Positions 45,134-53,540 of a stretch of 64,000 nucleotides of DNA are shown in pieces (position 1 is the stretch's first letter; the number at the start of each line of letters is the position of its first letter). A program made the position numbers and the translations under genes. The notes beneath the pieces were generated by a model. The model had not been told where the DNA came from. It did no database searches and saw only the letters and a program-made list of their open reading frames with translations. The stretch covers positions 2,001,776-2,065,775 of the forward strand of contig NZ_CP025746.1 in the NCBI RefSeq assembly GCF_004015185.1, written 5' to 3'. The DNA comes from Clostridium manihotivorum (GTDB lineage: Bacteria > Bacillota > Clostridia > Clostridiales > Clostridiaceae).

Positions 45134-48100
45134 GTGAAAATACCAAAAAACCAGCAGGCGGCAGAAGAGGCGGCCCAATGGGAGGTATGGGAAGACCAGT
45201 AGAAAAGGCTAAGGACTTTAAAGGCTCTTTCAAAAGACTTCTTAGATACCTAAGACCTCATAAAATGAATTTGATAGTAGTATTCTTATTTGCTATATTA
45301 AGTACTACATTTACAATAGCAGCACCAAAGATATCAAGTAAAGCAATGAATAAACTTCAAAATGCTTACATGGCTCGTAAGATGGTTTCAGAAATGTCTA
45401 AAGGACAGAATAAGGCCATAGATGAAATGAACAACAAGATGGGCGATGTTCAAAAAGAAGTTAGTGACAAAATAATAGATAAGATGGCTGATGGTCAAAA
45501 AACTGCAGTAGATAAGATTACTACAAGCATGGGTGATGCACAGTCAAAGGCAGTAGATGAAATTTATAATAGTGTAGCTACACAAATGTACCAAGGTGTG
45601 CTTACAGGACAGAAAACTGCTGTAGATAAGATTACTACTCAGATGGCTTCTGCTCAAAAGACTATGGTAGCTCAAGTACAACAACAAATGGCACAGATGC
45701 AAAAGCTACAACAGATGCAACAAGCAGCAGCTCAAGGTGGTGCACAAGCAAGTCAAGCAGCAGCAGCTAAAAGTGCAGCAGCTATGCCAGATGCTCAAAC
45801 TATAGCAACTCTTCAAAAGCTAATGCAGCTTCCAATGATTGATGCTTCAAATGATAGGGCTACAAGAGTTAAAACTACGCTAGATTTTATAAATATACTT
45901 AAAGCAATGCCAGCAAATGGTCAAATAGATAAAGCTTCTTTAGCTCCATTAGAAGAGTTATTAAATATACCAATGTTAGACAAGGCTAAGGCTGGAAATG
46001 ACAAAGTTACAGTAATAAAGAACTTCATGAATGTTGCTAAAAAGCTACCAGGAGGAGGTTCTACACAAAGCTCTATGAGCCTTGATACTGCAGAGATGAA
46101 TGAAGTATATGCTAGAATAGCAAAGATGACAGATTTCACTGCAAAGAGCTCAAACTCTTCAACTAACAAAATGGATCAAAAGGCTACAGATGCTGTTCAA
46201 AAGTTATTAAAGCTTCCATTAATTAACAACATTAAGGATGCTAATGAAAAGAAAAATAACTTAAATCAATTATTAGATATATTCAATGATATGCCTGATA
46301 TGTCAAGTGACAGTAATAGTTCTGGAAACAAGGTAAACAAATCAGACATACAAACTATTAAAGATTTATTAGCAGTTAAAGATATAAGCTCTGTTACAGA
46401 TGCTAAGGAAAAGAATGAAACTGCAATTAAATTAGTTGATATATTCAATAAGATGCCTAAGACAGATGCTACTACAGATGATAAGTCAAAGGATACAATG
46501 AACCCAGATCAACTTAACAGCGTTAAACAGTTATTAAGTTTACCAGTTTTAAACTCAATAACTAATGCTGATGAAAAGCTAAAGGTTACAAATCAAATGT
46601 TAGATATCTTCAGTAGTATGCCAGATATGGGAACTACTGATACAGATTCAAAGAATAAGATAGATACTAAGAGTATAAAGTCAATCCAGAAGTTCATTGC
46701 ACTTCCAAGATTGGATACATTAACAGATGCTAATGCAAAAGCAGATACTGCTAAGCAAATCTTAGATTTAAGCAGTGAATTAAGTAAGACTATGAGCAAT
46801 GCACCTTCAAGTCCTAAAAATGATGTAAAGCTTACTGATGCACAGATTGATTCAGCAATTACAGCAATAAGAGAAACTAATGGACAATATGACTTCCACT
46901 ATATAGGAGTAATAGCTTTAATACTTATTGGTATGTATGTTATAAGTGCCTTATTCAGCTTAACAATGGGACTTGTAATGTCAGGAGTAGCTCAAAAGAC
47001 TGTTCGTGACTTAAGAAGAGAAGTTGACGAAAAGCTTGGAAGATTACCACTTAAGTATTTTGATATGCACGCACATGGTGATATATTAAGCCGTGTAACT
47101 AATGATGTTGATACCATAGCAACTACACTACAACAAAGTTTAACACAGATAATTACTTCAGTTATCACTATAATTGGTTATATCATAATGATGCTTACAA
47201 TCAGCCCAATACTAACACTTATTGTAATAGCAACATTACCTCTATATGTTTTAGCTACAGCAACAATTGCGAAGAAATCTCAAAAGTACTTTGCATCACA
47301 ACAAAAGGAAATTGGTCTTCTAAGTGGACACGTAGAAGAAATGTATACTGGACATAAGATAGTTAAGGCTTTTGGACATGAAAAGGACTCTATAGAAGAG
47401 TTTGAAGCTATAAACAGCAGACTTAGAAATGCAGGCTGGAAAGCACAATTTGTTTCTGGTATCATGTTCCCACTTATGAACTTCATAAGTAACATCGGAT
47501 ATGTTGGAATAAGTATAGTTGGTGGTATCTGGATCACAAAGAGCTTACTAGGTTTAGGTGACATACTTGCCTTCATCCAATACTCAAGATCCTTTACTAT
47601 GCCAATAGTTCAAACTGCAAATATAGCAAATGTTATTCAATCAACTATAGCTTGTGCTGAGCGTGTATTCCAAATTCTTGATGAAGAAGAAGAAATACCA
47701 GATAGTGCTGATGCAGTAGTTCTTGAAAATCCTAATGGGGAAGTTACTTTCGAACATGTTGATTTTAGATATGTAGAAGATGTTCCTCTAATAGAAGATA
47801 TGAACCTAGATGTTAAGAAAGGTCATACAGTGGCTATCGTTGGACCTACTGGTGCCGGTAAGACAACACTTGTTAATCTTCTAATGCGTTTCTATGAAAT
47901 AAATGCTGGTAAGATAAAGATTGATGGTGTAAATATCAATGATATTAAACGTAGCGAATTACGTAAGATGTTTGGTATGGTTCTTCAAGATACATGGTTA
48001 TACAATGGATCAATAAAGGACAATATAGCTTACGGGTCAGAGGGTGCTACTATGGAGGATATTGTTCGTGCCGCAAAAGCAGCTCATGCTGATCACTTCA

Positions 48101-48489
48101 TAAGAACATTACCTGAAGGTTATGATACTGTTCTTAATGAAGAAGGAACAAATATTTCTCAAGGTCAAAAGCAGTTATTAACTATTGCCCGTGCAATACT
48201 TGCAAATCCTACAATATTAATACTTGATGAGGCGACAAGTAGTGTTGATACAAGAACAGAAGTATTAATACAAAAAGCTATGGCTAACTTAATGGCTAAT
48301 AGAACAAGCTTCGTAATCGCTCATAGACTTTCAACTATTCGTGACGCAGAGCTTATCTTAGTTATGAATAAGGGAACAATAATAGAGATGGGTAATCATA
48401 ACCAGTTGTTAGAAAAGGGAGGCTTCTATGCTGATCTTTACAACAGCCAATTCTCAGGGGCAGACTTAGAAACTGAGGCTGTGGGTTAG
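45130..48489 (+). CDS. ABC exporter half-transporter with a roughly 500-residue repeat insertion
   Basis: The catalytic partner of the preceding subunit, with Walker A IVGPTGAGKTT, signature ISQGQKQLL, Walker B LILDEATSSVD and H-loop IAHRLST. A normal subunit is about 600 residues and this one has 1119. The extra part lies between helix 1 (NLIVVFLFAILSTTFTIAAP) and helix 2 (IGVIALILIGMYVISALF), at about residues 72-585, outside the cell. It begins with coiled-coil-like repeats (GQKTAVDKITT twice) and a Gln/Ala stretch. Six degenerate units follow, of the pattern LL-x-LP-x-L...DA-x-EK...LDIF-x-x-MP. The ATG overlaps the upstream stop (ATGA) after GAGGAG. An external sensor or substrate-binding role is inferred. 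Confidence 0.92.
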   Translation: MSENTKKPAGGRRGGPMGGMGRPVEKAKDFKGSFKRLLRYLRPHKMNLIVVFLFAILSTTFTIAAPKISSKAMNKLQNAYMARKMVSEMSKGQNKAIDEMNNKMGDVQKEVSDKIIDKMADGQKTAVDKITTSMGDAQSKAVDEIYNSVATQMYQGVLTGQKTAVDKITTQMASAQKTMVAQVQQQMAQMQKLQQMQQAAAQGGAQASQAAAAKSAAAMPDAQTIATLQKLMQLPMIDASNDRATRVKTTLDFINILKAMPANGQIDKASLAPLEELLNIPMLDKAKAGNDKVTVIKNFMNVAKKLPGGGSTQSSMSLDTAEMNEVYARIAKMTDFTAKSSNSSTNKMDQKATDAVQKLLKLPLINNIKDANEKKNNLNQLLDIFNDMPDMSSDSNSSGNKVNKSDIQTIKDLLAVKDISSVTDAKEKNETAIKLVDIFNKMPKTDATTDDKSKDTMNPDQLNSVKQLLSLPVLNSITNADEKLKVTNQMLDIFSSMPDMGTTDTDSKNKIDTKSIKSIQKFIALPRLDTLTDANAKADTAKQILDLSSELSKTMSNAPSSPKNDVKLTDAQIDSAITAIRETNGQYDFHYIGVIALILIGMYVISALFSLTMGLVMSGVAQKTVRDLRREVDEKLGRLPLKYFDMHAHGDILSRVTNDVDTIATTLQQSLTQIITSVITIIGYIIMMLTISPILTLIVIATLPLYVLATATIAKKSQKYFASQQKEIGLLSGHVEEMYTGHKIVKAFGHEKDSIEEFEAINSRLRNAGWKAQFVSGIMFPLMNFISNIGYVGISIVGGIWITKSLLGLGDILAFIQYSRSFTMPIVQTANIANVIQSTIACAERVFQILDEEEEIPDSADAVVLENPNGEVTFEHVDFRYVEDVPLIEDMNLDVKKGHTVAIVGPTGAGKTTLVNLLMRFYEINAGKIKIDGVNINDIKRSELRKMFGMVLQDTWLYNGSIKDNIAYGSEGATMEDIVRAAKAAHADHFIRTLPEGYDTVLNEEGTNISQGQKQLLTIARAILANPTILILDEATSSVDTRTEVLIQKAMANLMANRTSFVIAHRLSTIRDAELILVMNKGTIIEMGNHNQLLEKGGFYADLYNSQFSGADLETEAVG

Positions 48490-48519
48490 GAAAATACCTA
48501 ATAACCAAACAAAAGATTA

Positions 48520-48570
48520 AAGTGGCTATTATGTAAGTAGAATTTATAACTCACATATAGCCACATTTTT
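48520..48570 (+). terminator. Terminator of the ABC exporter operon
   Basis: GTGGCTAT (48522-48529) and ATAGCCAC (48557-48564) pair, followed by seven or more T, which begin repeat R3. Confidence 0.75.
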
Positions 48571-48712
48571 TTATTGTTAAGTAAAGAATGAAATCTCTTG
48601 CTAGCTAAACCTAGCAACTTTAAGGGTTTAGGACAGCTGTTTACAGTAAACAGTAAAATTATATCACCTGCCAGATTTCCCTCTTAACTATTGGGAGAGG
48701 CAGATGTCCCCA
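48568..48712 (+). repeat. Dispersed structured intergenic element, copy R3
   Basis: TTTATTGTTAAGTAAAG opens it. TTGCTAG and CTAGCAA flank a CTAAAC loop in a perfect stem, and AGGGTTTAGG can pair back to the loop. CTGTTTAC and GTAAACAG are self-complementary. The last hairpin is CTGCCAGATTTCCCTC...GGGAGAGGCAGATG, with CCC/GGG instead of the CCT/AGG of R5. Confidence 0.68.
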
Positions 48713-48861
48713 AAAAGCTAACTTAAGAAGCTCGCTTCAGATAATTTATACATATCTCTAAAAAGTAGATGATAGGTTTTTTGCAGATAAAACGTTATAA
48801 TATTAATAAGCACATATTTTAATTTATTTAACTATATGATAACTAAGGCTTAGGAGGAAAG

Positions 48862-49332
48862 ATGATAGATAGTGACGATAAGAATCAGGTAACTAGTGAA
48901 TATATAGAAAAATTAATGACTCTTTTTAGAAATTTACAGAAAGATTTTAATGATTATTTTATAGAAAAGGCTAAGCAATATGGATTTTCTGGCTCACAAT
49001 TGTTTTCGATTCATGCTATATATAAAAATCCAGGGATAAATATTCGAGAGCTGAGTAAAAAGTTAAGTTTATCAAAGAGTACTGTTTCAGCACTAATTGA
49101 TAAATTGGTAGAGCAAGGTAGTGTAATACGTGAAATACCAGAAGATAATCGTAGATCTGTAAATTTATATTTATCTGAAGATTTTCTTAGGGAATTCAAT
49201 ATACCAGAGATTAGAAGCCAGTACTTTTCAGATATGGCTAAGATCGCATCTCTTGAAGAATTAGAAGAAGTTGTAAAGGGATTAGAGAAATTTCAAGAGC
49301 TTATCAATAAAGGTAAGCAAATGAGAAGCTAG
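48862..49332 (+). CDS. MarR-family transcriptional regulator
   Basis: A winged-helix regulator of 156 residues. The DNA-binding core reads INIRELSKKLSLSKSTVSALIDKLVEQGSVIREIPEDNRR, ending in the D-x-R-R wing motif. It follows the ABC exporter operon but is separated from it by a terminator and repeat element R3, so it has its own promoter. It is not closely similar to the MarR at 42958. The ATG follows TAGGAGGAAAG. The target is unknown; the neighbouring exporter or the NmrA-like gene are candidates. Confidence 0.92.
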   Translation: MIDSDDKNQVTSEYIEKLMTLFRNLQKDFNDYFIEKAKQYGFSGSQLFSIHAIYKNPGINIRELSKKLSLSKSTVSALIDKLVEQGSVIREIPEDNRRSVNLYLSEDFLREFNIPEIRSQYFSDMAKIASLEELEEVVKGLEKFQELINKGKQMRS

Positions 49333-49377
49333 AAGTTGTAAGAAAGTGATGCAGGTTAATTATAGTAAGATTTATTA

Positions 49378-49423
49378 AAGCACCAAAGTATTAGAGTATT
49401 TATCTAATATTTTGGTGCTTTTT
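49378..49423 (+). terminator. Terminator of the second marR gene
   Basis: AAAGCACCAAAGTATTAGA pairs with TCTAATATTTTGGTGCTTT around GTATTTA, followed by T residues. Confidence 0.9.
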
Positions 49424-49490
49424 CATTGTAAGTAAAGGTATAAGATACTTTTGTTTGCCAAACCTAATATTAGAGAGTTAAGTATTAGGT
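49419..49490 (+). repeat. Dispersed intergenic element, partial copy R4
   Basis: It starts in the terminator T-run with TTTTCATTGTAAGTAAAGG, then TTTGCCAAACCTAATA and a pairing TATTAGG. The 3' half seen in R1, R2, R3 and R5 is missing. Confidence 0.45.
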
Positions 49491-49855
49491 CTTATGCAAT
49501 GTATCTTAGGGAAATGGAACGTTTAGTATATTGTAGAATATGATTATTTAAGTAATTTGCATTGTAAAAGGGATAAGGCCAATACATAAGTCTATCTAGT
49601 TAGATACTAACATTAATAAAAGATTGTACTATGCAAAACTAATATTTAAAGATAAAATAATATTGTACTAAGTGATAATTACTATCAACAGATATTTGAT
49701 GTCGATTTGTTCGTGTATACTCATAGTTTAAACTCTAAGTCATAATTATGTGGATAGTTGAACAGTCTATTTTAAAAATAGTATTTATAATAGTTTTTGA
49801 ATTCTAATAGAGATGAAATTTTAAAAATAAATGAAATGAAAGGAATGACAATAAA
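49491..49855. other. Spacer, no gene seen
   Basis: AT-rich sequence without a supported frame or clear operator. Confidence 0.45.
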
Positions 49856-50731
49856 ATGTTTAGGTTTTTAGTTACAGGAGCAACAGGGAGATTAGGTGGA
49901 GCTATAATAACACATTTATTAGAAAAAGGGGTAGAGGCAAAAGAGATCGCTGTCTTAGTTAGAGATGAACAAAAAGGAGAAAAGCTTAAGAATTTAGGGG
50001 TCACAATTAAAACTGGAGACTACAATGATGAAGCTTCTTTAAGAAATGCTTTTGAAGGAATAGAAAAATTGATGTTTGTTTCTTCCCCAGACTTTGATAA
50101 CACTTTACGTATAAGTCAGCATGCCAATGTGGTTAAAGCAGCGAGAGATGCAAAGGTATCACATATTTTTTATACAGGTATTGCATATGCAGAAGATATG
50201 AATGTAGTAGGATTACAAAACGTTCACCTTGCAACCGAATATATGATAAAGACTACAGGAATTAGCTACACTTTTCTTAGAAATGGGTTTTACTTAGAGA
50301 ATATAACAGGAGATTTAGTTAATAAAGCTGTTTCCAGTGGAAGGTTAATTACAGCAGCAGGTAATGGAAGATTTAATTTTGTATTGATAGATGATTTAGC
50401 ACTTGCTGCTGCCTCAGCTATTGTAGGAGAAGGGCATGAAAATAAAGTTTATAATTTGGTAAATTCAAGTACAACATCTTTTGATGAATATGCTGATATA
50501 CTATCAAAACTTTCCCAAAAACAAGTTACACATGTTAGCTTGGAACCAGGTGATGCAGTTAAAAATCTGATATCAATGGGAGATCCAGAAGCTGTTGCAG
50601 GTTTTAATGTTTATGGACTTTATCTTCCAATAGCCGAAGGACAATTTTCTAAAGTATCTAAGGATTTAGAGAACCTAATAGGGAGAAACTGTACATCAAT
50701 AGAAGAAGTCTTAAATAAAGTGGTAAGCTAA
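49856..50731 (+). CDS. NmrA-like NAD(P)-binding protein
   Basis: An atypical SDR of 291 residues, of the NmrA/quinone oxidoreductase (QorB/YtfG) group. The N-terminal cofactor motif is VTGATGRLG (residues 7-15), followed by GDYNDEASLRNAFEGIEKLMFVSS, a typical pattern. The catalytic Tyr-x3-Lys is replaced, as in the group. Enzymes of this kind reduce quinones or act as NADPH sensors. The ribosome site GAAAGGAATGACAATAAA lies before the ATG. An HxlR-family regulator lies 227 bases downstream; such pairs are common, and that regulator probably responds to quinones or electrophiles. Confidence 0.9.
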   Translation: MFRFLVTGATGRLGGAIITHLLEKGVEAKEIAVLVRDEQKGEKLKNLGVTIKTGDYNDEASLRNAFEGIEKLMFVSSPDFDNTLRISQHANVVKAARDAKVSHIFYTGIAYAEDMNVVGLQNVHLATEYMIKTTGISYTFLRNGFYLENITGDLVNKAVSSGRLITAAGNGRFNFVLIDDLALAAASAIVGEGHENKVYNLVNSSTTSFDEYADILSKLSQKQVTHVSLEPGDAVKNLISMGDPEAVAGFNVYGLYLPIAEGQFSKVSKDLENLIGRNCTSIEEVLNKVVS

Positions 50732-50958
50732 TGTAAAAATAAAAGACTCTGTTAATTTCAAAGTTATTATTAAATATAGCCAAATAAAAGATATATATAG
50801 GTATTAGCAATATAAAAATCCTTATGTATAGGGATATAAAGCATATAAATTTTTAATTATTGTCCACTTATGACTGTTATGATAAAATAAAAATCAAAAT
50901 AGATGATTGGGACGATTAAGTTATAATATAAAAAATATACTAAGGAAGGTTACTTGTA

Positions 50959-51297
50959 ATGGAAGAGGATAAAAGTTTATTTGGCAGATGTCCATATTTT
51001 ACTGCGCAAAAAGTATTTTCTGGTAAATGGTCAATACTTATAATGCATCATCTTAGTGAAGGTACCTTGAGATACGGTGAGCTTCAAAGAAGGCTTGAAG
51101 ATATTACGCAAGCAACCCTTACTAAGCAATTAAGGATGCTTGAAGACTATGGCTTAGTTTCTAGAAAGGTTTATTCGGAAATACCGCCTAAGGTAGAATA
51201 CTCCTTAACTGAGTTAGGAAGAGAATTTCAACCAGTGCTTGATCAGTTTAGAATATGGGGAGATAAGTATATTGCTTACACAAATAGTAAGAAATAA
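50959..51297 (+). CDS. HxlR-family transcriptional regulator
   Basis: A small winged-helix regulator of 112 residues with the HxlR signature: CPYFTAQKVFSGKWSILIMH (with the N-terminal Cys at residue 11), then LRYGELQRRLEDITQATLTKQLRMLEDYGLV and the wing. In relatives such as HypR, QorR and YodB that Cys is the redox sensor; the same role is inferred here. The start is an ATG after AAGGAAGGTTACTTGTA. It is separate from, but near, the NmrA-like gene. A terminator follows. Confidence 0.92.
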   Translation: MEEDKSLFGRCPYFTAQKVFSGKWSILIMHHLSEGTLRYGELQRRLEDITQATLTKQLRMLEDYGLVSRKVYSEIPPKVEYSLTELGREFQPVLDQFRIWGDKYIAYTNSKK

Positions 51298-51356
51298 AGC
51301 TTAGGTATGGATATAGTTTACATGGAACATAAGCGCAAAAATATGTTGTACTAAAA

Positions 51357-51397
51357 GTCTCATTCAATTTATAATAGAATGAGATTTTTATTTTTTT
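51357..51397 (+). terminator. Terminator of the HxlR gene
   Basis: TCTCATTC and GAATGAGA pair around AATTTATAATA, followed by a T-rich tail. Confidence 0.85.
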
Positions 51398-51705
51398 AGT
51401 AATAAACTATGTTGTTTCTCCATTGGCAAAATCGCTTAATGAATGCTATTTCTGAGAAAATATTAATAGATGAGCTTATTGAAATTACAAAGAAGTTAAA
51501 TAAAATTTAGGTTCTGTAAAGTTGATATAGGGAGCCAATTTCAGCTACTAATTTATACATTCCACAAAATCCCTAGAAGCCGCGATTTTATAACAAGTAT
51601 AAATTAATTTCTCGTAAAGGTTCCATATATATATTTAAACATAACCAATATTGAAGATATTCGTTTTAGGGTAAGGTAAGAAAGATAAATAGGGGGCGAA
51701 GATAA
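51398..51705. other. Spacer containing repeat S1
   Basis: No gene is supported. It includes a repeat-like element at 51528-51590 that resembles one at 56220. Confidence 0.45.
51528..51590 (+). repeat. Repeat element S1, possible leader structure
   Basis: TAGGGAGCCAATTTCAGC opens it and CCACAAAATCCCTAGAAGC closes it, then CGCGATTTT. The arms TAGGGA and TCCCTA pair. About two thirds of positions match S2 at 56220-56285. It lies 115 bases before the MerR gene. Confidence 0.5.
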
Positions 51706-52092
51706 ATGACTATTGCAGAAGTAAGTGAAAAGTTTAGTATATCTCAAGACACTTTACGTTACTATGAGCGTATTGGATTGATTCCTCACGTAAATAGAAA
51801 TAAGAGTAAAATAAGAAGTTATACAGAGGAAGACTGTAGATGGGTAGAATTTATTAAGTGTATGAGGAGTGCTGGCCTTCCAATTGAAGTATTAATTGAA
51901 TATGTTTCACTGTTCCAAGAAGGTGATGAAACAGTAGAAGCAAGAAAAGAGCTTTTAATAGAGCAAAGAAGCAAGCTTGCTGAGAAGATTAGTGAGATGC
52001 AGCAGACTTTGCAAAGGCTAGATAATAAAATTGATGGATATGAAGAGAAAATATTAGCAAAAGAGCAGGGATTAAAGAAAGCTGATAGTTAG
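51706..52092 (+). CDS. MerR-family transcriptional regulator
   Basis: A 128-residue MerR regulator. The N-terminal helix-turn-helix and wing are TIAEVSEKFSISQDTLRYYERIGLIP (residues 2-27), followed by the second DNA-contact part RSYTEEDCRWVEFIKCMRSAGLPIEVL. The C-terminal helix forms a coiled coil for dimerisation. The only cysteines are in the DNA-binding half, so it is not a metal sensor of the classical kind. It resembles the AdhR/YraB group that responds to aldehydes and usually controls an adjacent reductase, but none is adjacent here. The ribosome site is GGGGGCGAAGATAA. Confidence 0.9.
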   Translation: MTIAEVSEKFSISQDTLRYYERIGLIPHVNRNKSKIRSYTEEDCRWVEFIKCMRSAGLPIEVLIEYVSLFQEGDETVEARKELLIEQRSKLAEKISEMQQTLQRLDNKIDGYEEKILAKEQGLKKADS

Positions 52093-52131
52093 AAAAATAA
52101 AACAGACTTAATATTGTCCGTTTTATTTTTA
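52093..52131 (+). terminator. Terminator of the merR gene
   Basis: AAAAATAAAAC...GAC pairs with GTCCGTTTTATTTTT. Confidence 0.75.
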
Positions 52132-52159
52132 TAAATTAGTGTTCTTTAAAACAAGTGCA

Positions 52160-52675
52160 TTACAATTTTTTAAATTCAAGTTTTGATATCATAAGATAGC
52201 TAAAAGATACAAGTAATATCGTTGACACTAAGTAGTAAATGCTATTAGCTGGAGTAGAAAATGAAAATAAAGCTAGTAGAGAACCGGTTATAGTTATAGG
52301 GACTCCAGTAAAAATTCCATTAAAAGTGCTTGTATTATATCTTGCTAACCTGTAGGCACCACAAATTATATAAAGTAGTACAAAGCCTATGTCTATTATG
52401 TAAATATTAGATAGTGGAGCATACTTAATAAGCAGTAGAAGAGAAGGTGCTACTCCAAAGGAAATTAAATCTGATAAAGAATCTAATTCTTTTCCTAATT
52501 CACTGGATACATTGAGTAATCTAGCAATTCTACCATCATATCTATCTATTAAAGCCGCAATAAGTATAAAGGCTGCACCAAATATAAAATTATGTTTGAA
52601 AGCAGATATTATCGAAAAAATACCAAAGGATAGATTTGCAAAAGTAAGTAGGTTTGGAATCCATTTTTTAATCAT
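52160..52675 (-). CDS. pssA: CDP-diacylglycerol--serine O-phosphatidyltransferase
   Basis: A membrane enzyme making phosphatidylserine from CDP-diacylglycerol and serine, a step toward phosphatidylethanolamine. The CDP-alcohol phosphotransferase motif is DRYDGRIARLLNVSSELGKELDSLSD (residues about 43-68), matching D-x2-D-G-x2-A-R-x8-G-x3-D-x3-D. The N-terminal IPNLLTFANLSFGIFSI is typical of PssA. About six helices are predicted and the length is 171 residues. The ATG follows TAGGAGTATATAT. It is downstream of a TVP38-family gene on the minus strand, with 19 bases between, and no decarboxylase gene is adjacent. Confidence 0.92.
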   Translation of the reverse strand: MIKKWIPNLLTFANLSFGIFSIISAFKHNFIFGAAFILIAALIDRYDGRIARLLNVSSELGKELDSLSDLISFGVAPSLLLLIKYAPLSNIYIIDIGFVLLYIICGAYRLARYNTSTFNGIFTGVPITITGSLLALFSFSTPANSIYYLVSTILLVSFSYLMISKLEFKKL

Positions 52676-52694
52676 ATATATACTCCTATTTTTG

Positions 52695-53381
52695 TTAATT
52701 GTTATTTGGTGTGAACTTGTTGATAAGCTTGTCTTTATTAATTATTCCAAGAATAAATGCTACACATGCAATAAGTGCCACTACTATTGTGGCAGTATAG
52801 TTACCATAGTGAAGGTTTGAACCGATGCTTACAGAAGCTAGTGTCCAAGGAAATCTGCTTATGGTTAAAATAATGAAAAATTTCAATGGTTTAATTGGTG
52901 TTAAACCAGCTACATAAATTAAAAAATCTTTTGGTAGACCTGGTACTAAAAATATTATAAATATAACAAGGTCAAACTTATTACTATGCATTATCTTTGA
53001 TAACCAGCTAAGTTTTTCTCTTTGTAATAATTTCTCAATGAGATTAGCACCTATAAATCTGGTGAAGTAAAAAGCTATTATACCTCCTAACAAAAGACCT
53101 ATCATGGAGTAAATAGTACCTAAGGTAGCACCATATATATATCCGCCAGCTACTTGAATAACTTCTCCAGGTATTGGTGCTATAACCGTTTGAAGTACTT
53201 GAAAAGAAGTGAATACGATAGCTCCAAGGCTACCTAGAGAGATTATGTAGCTGCTGAACTTTTCCATAGACATCGTTAAAGCAATAATATCAGGTAAATA
53301 CTTTATTATAGGGATGGCAATTAATATACACAGCAAAAAGGCGCATATTTTATAAATTATCATTTTTTCAGCTTTATTCAT
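52695..53381 (-). CDS. TVP38/TMEM64 (DedA-like) membrane protein
   Basis: A membrane protein of 228 residues in the VTT-domain family, members of which act as lipid scramblases or flippases. The core motif is IPGEVIQVAGGYIYGATLGTIYSMIGLLLGGIIAFYFTRFIG, followed by VIFIIFLVPGLPKDFLIYVAGL. The ATG at 53381 follows AAAGGATACGTTAAA; an upstream in-frame ATG at 53399 lacks a ribosome site. With pssA downstream it forms a lipid-related operon, divergent from a two-component system that may control it. Confidence 0.9.
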   Translation of the reverse strand: MNKAEKMIIYKICAFLLCILIAIPIIKYLPDIIALTMSMEKFSSYIISLGSLGAIVFTSFQVLQTVIAPIPGEVIQVAGGYIYGATLGTIYSMIGLLLGGIIAFYFTRFIGANLIEKLLQREKLSWLSKIMHSNKFDLVIFIIFLVPGLPKDFLIYVAGLTPIKPLKFFIILTISRFPWTLASVSIGSNLHYGNYTATIVVALIACVAFILGIINKDKLINKFTPNNN

Positions 53382-53430
53382 TTTAACGTATCCTTTCAAA
53401 AAGAAATCTAATAATCACAGCTTATCTTAT

Positions 53431-53473
53431 AAATCTTAAGAAGTTTGTAGGATAAATCTTAAGAATTCTTAAG
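53431..53473. promoter_or_regulatory. Probable response-regulator binding sites
   Basis: AAATCTTAAGAA occurs twice (53431-53442 and 53454-53465), 23 bases apart. The second copy runs into the perfect palindrome CTTAAGAATTCTTAAG (53458-53473). This is the pattern of direct repeats used by OmpR-type regulators. It lies between the divergent TVP38 and response-regulator genes. Confidence 0.6.
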
Positions 53474-53540
53474 TGATATAAAGTATATGGATTTTGTAAA
53501 AACATCAATATATACTAATATTAAAAGTGGAGGTGTGCTG

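Noticed and set aside
53487..53540. Response regulator starting at ATG 53487
   Set aside because: No ribosome site precedes it, whereas GGAGGTG precedes the ATG at 53541.
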